Below are positions 31,564 through 34,599 of a stretch of DNA of 34,599 nucleotides, in pieces (within the stretch, counting starts at the first letter, position 1; each line of letters begins with the position of its first letter). The position numbers and the translations under genes are program-made. A model generated the notes under the pieces. That model was not told the origin of the DNA, did not search any database, and worked only from the letters and a program-made list of their open reading frames with translations. The DNA is from Lachnospiraceae bacterium UBA5899 (GTDB lineage: Bacteria; Bacillota; Clostridia; Lachnospirales; Lachnospiraceae): NCBI GenBank assembly GCA_002432425.1, contig DJEL01000031.1, forward strand, positions 1 through 34,599. The letters run 5' to 3'.

Positions 31564-34500
31564 TTAATAGCCCAGATAGCTGATGTTCAAGTCCACGTTG
31601 CCGCTGATACCGGAAATCTTACCGGTGGACTTGTACTGCCACATGTCATAACGACCGGTGTAGGTCGGAGTTGCCGCATACTGTGCCAGCCAGATTTTGT
31701 ATTTGCTGAGCTGTCCGGCATCGATCTTGTTTGTCAGCCAGCTCTTGTTGGCATAAACACCTGCGGTATAGCCTGCATTCTGTACGGTTTCGCAGTACGC
31801 CTTGATAACATCCGTTCTGGTCGCTTTATCTACCTTGTCACCGCGTCCGCCGCTGCCTTCCACGTCCAGGAAGACCGGATAGGAAATCTTGTATTTTCTA
31901 ATCAGTTCAATGGTCATGGATGCTTCCTCTACCGCTTCCGCCTTGTTGACCGCCTGGGAGAAGAAGTAAACGCCCACCTTAAGACCTGCTGCATTGGCAC
32001 CCTGAATGTTTGCCTTGAATTTCGGGTCTTCTACCAGTGCGCCGGTAGAGGAACCTCGGTAACCGCAGCGGATAATGACATAGTTGACACCGGAATTCTT
32101 TACAGCCGTCCAGTCGATGGTGCCGTTCCACTTGGAAACATCGATACCGAAGCTGCCGCTGCCGGTAACCAGAGAGCCGTCGCTTGCAAAATTGTACTTT
32201 GCGCCCTGGATAACCTGTTCGCCGGTCACCTTGTTGCCTGCCGCATCAAAGAAATACAGTCTGCCGTCAATGGTCTGCCAGCCGGTGTACTTTATCTTGC
32301 CCTCTGTCTTAATATAGAAGGTTTTGATGGTGGTGTCGTAATAGTCCGCATAAGTGGCTTCCCGGTATTTGTTGTCGGAAGTCAGCACGTAGAGCTGTCT
32401 GTTGCTGGTATCCATCAGCTTGCCTTCCTTTGCCGCTACCTTAACGGTAAAGGTCTGGCTCTGGGTAAAGCCGTTGTCGGTATAATTTACGGTAACGGTA
32501 GCGGAGCCGGTCTTGACGCCGGTAACCTCTACGGTTGCCGTTAAGCTGCTGCCGTCGGAAGACTTCTTGGTTTCGGAAATCTTTACGGTGGCAATATTTT
32601 TGTCGGAAGTGTCTGCGGAAAAGGTACCGGTTGTGCTTCCTGCCGTAGCCGTCACCGTACCCTTTCTTCCGGGCATAATGCTTAAGGTGCTCTTATCTAA
32701 TTTCAGGGTGTTTTCCTGTACGGTAATGGTACATACTGCCGTAAGGGAGCTGTCCTTTAACTTTACGGTCAGCATGGCAACGCCTGCTTTTTTACCGGTT
32801 ACGGTAATGGTTGCCGTGCCGTCCTTTAAGGTTCCCATGGAAACAGAAGCCACATCCGTATTATCCAGTGTATATTCCAGGGTACCGTCCTTGGAGCCGG
32901 CGGCATCGCTGTTGCCGATAATTGCCTTGATTTCCGCCTTGGCATTGGGTGCCAGGGAAAGATTGCTCTGGCTTAAGGAAAGGGTACGGCTGTCCGTCTT
33001 TTTCATGACCGTAACCTTGCATACTGCCGTAATAGCAGGATTTTCTTGGGAAGCTACGGTAATATCTGCGGTGCCTTCTTTCTTGGCAGTAACCGTACCG
33101 TTGCTGTCAACCGTTGCCACGTCGGCGTTGGAGGAAATCCAGGTAACCGCCTTGTTGCTGGCATTGTCCGGCGCTACGGTAGCCTTTAAGGTAGCCACAC
33201 CGCCCTCCGTCAGTGTCAGGGAATTATTGTCAAGGGTAATTCTCTCAACCTCCACCTTTGCCTCTGTAACATTTATTGTGCAGTTACCGGTGAAAGTTTC
33301 CGTCTCGCTGACATTGTTGCCAGAAGTGTCGGGCTTCTGAATCGTACCCTGCACGGTGACTGTCAGATTCGTACTGCCTGACATAAGTCCCGTTATGGTT
33401 CCGTCGGGGCTGACACTGATAATGCTGCTGTCGTACGTATAGTTTGCCTGACCGAAGCTTACATTACTGATATCTGCGGAATAACTAAGTTTCTGGCTTT
33501 CTCCCACCTTCAGGCTCAAATCACTGAGTATCAAATTTGCCGTGCGGATATAGGTGCCTGCCTTGGCAGAGGTCATGGGGTCCTTCACATTCTTTCTGTC
33601 AATAGCGGTGTAGGTGGCTTCAATAACCGTCTTGGTGGACTCCACCCATGCCACGGTATCCGTCAGGGTGGACTCCTGTTCGGTATCGTTAATCATGGTA
33701 TCTTCCTTCTTGGAGTCTACTTCCGATTCTTTCTTGATTTCGTCGGAAACGTCTACCTGCTGGTAGGCAATTTCTTTCCGGACATCCACTTTCTTGGCTG
33801 TGGTGCTGATTTCGTAGTCCTTGTATTTTTCGTCCGTAAGCGCATTCATGGCAACACTGTACTTGCCGGGTGTGATGCCGGTTTTGTAAATAATGCCGTC
33901 CATGTCGTCGTCCGTCCAGGTTTCCGTCTTTTTGTCGGGTGTTTCCACCGTTACGGAGAACGGTACATTGGCAATCAGCTTGTTTGTCTTGCTGTTGACG
34001 AATTTAATCTTCAGGTCCTTTTCAATGGATGTGGTATTCATGGTTACCGTTACATCCTTGGTATATTCGTTTTCGTCGTAATCTTTCTGCTCGTCATCCT
34101 GAATGGCGTTGGCTGCATCAATTCTTGCCTTTTCCGCATCCGCCACAGCCATCAGTCCGTCTTCTCCCACGACACGGATGCCGTCCATGCTGCTGCCGAT
34201 AGATGCCACCGGCTGGGAAGCGGGTTTGTTTTTCTTGGTCAGATTGTCCACATAAATGGTGCCTGCCACCAGCGCCAGTACAAGCACCAGTACCCCGGAA
34301 GTGGTAATTACACGGTCAATGGCGCTCATATGCACCAGGGAATACCATACCTTCTGGAAGAAATTGAGGTCTGTCATGGCACTCCAGGGCAGAGGCTCAT
34401 CGTCGTCATCTTCCTCGTCCTCTTCGTCCGTTTCCTCTTCGTATTCGTCCTCATAGTCCCCGCCGGCTTCGTCCAAATCCACATAGGCGCCGTCCGGTTC

Positions 34501-34599
34501 GTATTCTTCGCCTGGCTCGTATTCCGCTACTGCGGCATTGGCATCATAAAGCTGAACGCCGTACTCGCCTTCGCCGTCATAAGCTTCTTCGTATTCGAC
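31564..34599 (-). CDS. Large membrane-anchored GH25 muramidase with Big2-like repeats, 5' end beyond window
   Basis: The reading frame stays open from the stop at 31564 to the right edge, so at least 1011 residues are encoded and the N-terminus is missing; the in-frame GTG at 34482 is not a convincing start because the same Glu/Tyr/Asp-rich composition continues upstream of it. Visible order: an acidic cytoplasmic tail (about 1-75, with the run DEEDEEDDDDE), one membrane helix (about 97-118), a prealbumin-like domain (TTSIEKDLKIKF, TPGKYSVAMNA) homologous to that of the other GH25 protein, about four bacterial Ig-like (Big2) domains, a choline/glucan-binding-like repeat (TGWQTIDGRLYFFD), and a C-terminal GH25 domain of about 195 residues (GIDVSKWNG, FLDVEG). 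It would be a membrane-tethered muramidase whose Ig repeats reach through the wall. Confidence 0.9.
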   Translation of the reverse strand, partial: VEYEEAYDGEGEYGVQLYDANAAVAEYEPGEEYEPDGAYVDLDEAGGDYEDEYEEETDEEDEEDDDDEPLPWSAMTDLNFFQKVWYSLVHMSAIDRVITTSGVLVLVLALVAGTIYVDNLTKKNKPASQPVASIGSSMDGIRVVGEDGLMAVADAEKARIDAANAIQDDEQKDYDENEYTKDVTVTMNTTSIEKDLKIKFVNSKTNKLIANVPFSVTVETPDKKTETWTDDDMDGIIYKTGITPGKYSVAMNALTDEKYKDYEISTTAKKVDVRKEIAYQQVDVSDEIKKESEVDSKKEDTMINDTEQESTLTDTVAWVESTKTVIEATYTAIDRKNVKDPMTSAKAGTYIRTANLILSDLSLKVGESQKLSYSADISNVSFGQANYTYDSSIISVSPDGTITGLMSGSTNLTVTVQGTIQKPDTSGNNVSETETFTGNCTINVTEAKVEVERITLDNNSLTLTEGGVATLKATVAPDNASNKAVTWISSNADVATVDSNGTVTAKKEGTADITVASQENPAITAVCKVTVMKKTDSRTLSLSQSNLSLAPNAKAEIKAIIGNSDAAGSKDGTLEYTLDNTDVASVSMGTLKDGTATITVTGKKAGVAMLTVKLKDSSLTAVCTITVQENTLKLDKSTLSIMPGRKGTVTATAGSTTGTFSADTSDKNIATVKISETKKSSDGSSLTATVEVTGVKTGSATVTVNYTDNGFTQSQTFTVKVAAKEGKLMDTSNRQLYVLTSDNKYREATYADYYDTTIKTFYIKTEGKIKYTGWQTIDGRLYFFDAAGNKVTGEQVIQGAKYNFASDGSLVTGSGSFGIDVSKWNGTIDWTAVKNSGVNYVIIRCGYRGSSTGALVEDPKFKANIQGANAAGLKVGVYFFSQAVNKAEAVEEASMTIELIRKYKISYPVFLDVEGSGGRGDKVDKATRTDVIKAYCETVQNAGYTAGVYANKSWLTNKIDAGQLSKYKIWLAQYAATPTYTGRYDMWQYKSTGKISGISGNVDLNISYLGY

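Noticed and set aside
31450..32544. Plus-strand open frame of 364 codons
   Set aside because: Antisense to the GH25 gene and the start of rfbB; hydrophobic low-information translation typical of a shadow frame.
34480..34482. GTG as start of the large GH25 protein
   Set aside because: No ribosome binding site, and the acidic coding pattern continues upstream in the same frame to the window edge.
1..34599. CRISPR arrays, tRNA/rRNA genes, insertion sequences, prophage or attachment sites
   Set aside because: No regularly spaced repeats, no transposase or integrase motifs and no RNA gene signatures were seen on reading both strands.

Overview
The window looks like a chromosomal segment from a Gram-positive member of the Clostridia, most likely Lachnospiraceae. 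The reasons are the Firmicutes-type signals (strong AAGGAGG-like ribosome binding sites), an agr-type quorum-sensing module, LytTR regulators, an LCP-family cell-wall ligase and membrane-anchored GH25 muramidases. There is no sign of outer-membrane genes. The genus is inference; no rRNA or tRNA is present to anchor it.

Region 1 (1-3286) is an AT-rich, mostly plus-strand signalling block. It holds a truncated AgrB-like peptide-processing protease (minus strand, running off the left edge), a divergent LytTR response regulator, an overlapping AgrC-like histidine kinase, and an orphan 95-residue ORF preceded by four helically phased CTATAT repeats. The agrB promoter can be read, with two LytTR-like direct repeats immediately upstream of its -35 box.

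Region 2 (3303-11281) is all minus strand. It has a LytTR regulator coupled to a LiaF-like membrane protein, with a long inverted repeat in the leader. A Csp-like subtilisin, a ClpX paralogue with an acidic N-terminal extension, a membrane-anchored HtrA protease and GlmS follow. The theme is protein quality control and envelope homeostasis.

Region 3 (11384-34599) is a large minus-strand surface-polysaccharide locus. In transcription order it contains: a multidomain GH25 muramidase cut by the right edge; rfbB; a terminator; rfbA; a second membrane-anchored GH25 muramidase; rfbC; Wzm permease; Wzt ATPase with a C-terminal carbohydrate-binding-type domain; a 689-residue methyltransferase-kinase fusion; two large GT2 proteins; a phosphoglucomutase; two more GT2 proteins; a WbaP-type initiating sugar-phosphate transferase; an LCP ligase; a terminator; and a final rhamnosyltransferase-like GT2. 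Pgm, RfbA, RfbB and RfbC supply a dTDP-deoxysugar, presumably dTDP-L-rhamnose, although rfbD is not in the window. The WbaP-like enzyme primes undecaprenyl phosphate, the GT2 enzymes extend the chain, Wzm/Wzt export it, and the LCP protein would attach it to peptidoglycan.

The most interesting feature is the methyltransferase-kinase fusion translationally coupled (TAATG) to a Wzt with an extended C-terminal domain. This is the gene logic of the E. coli O8/O9a WbdD chain-termination and export system, here in an apparently Gram-positive wall-polysaccharide locus that also carries two muramidases. It suggests an uncharacterised capped-chain, length-controlled export system. This is inference from motifs and context.
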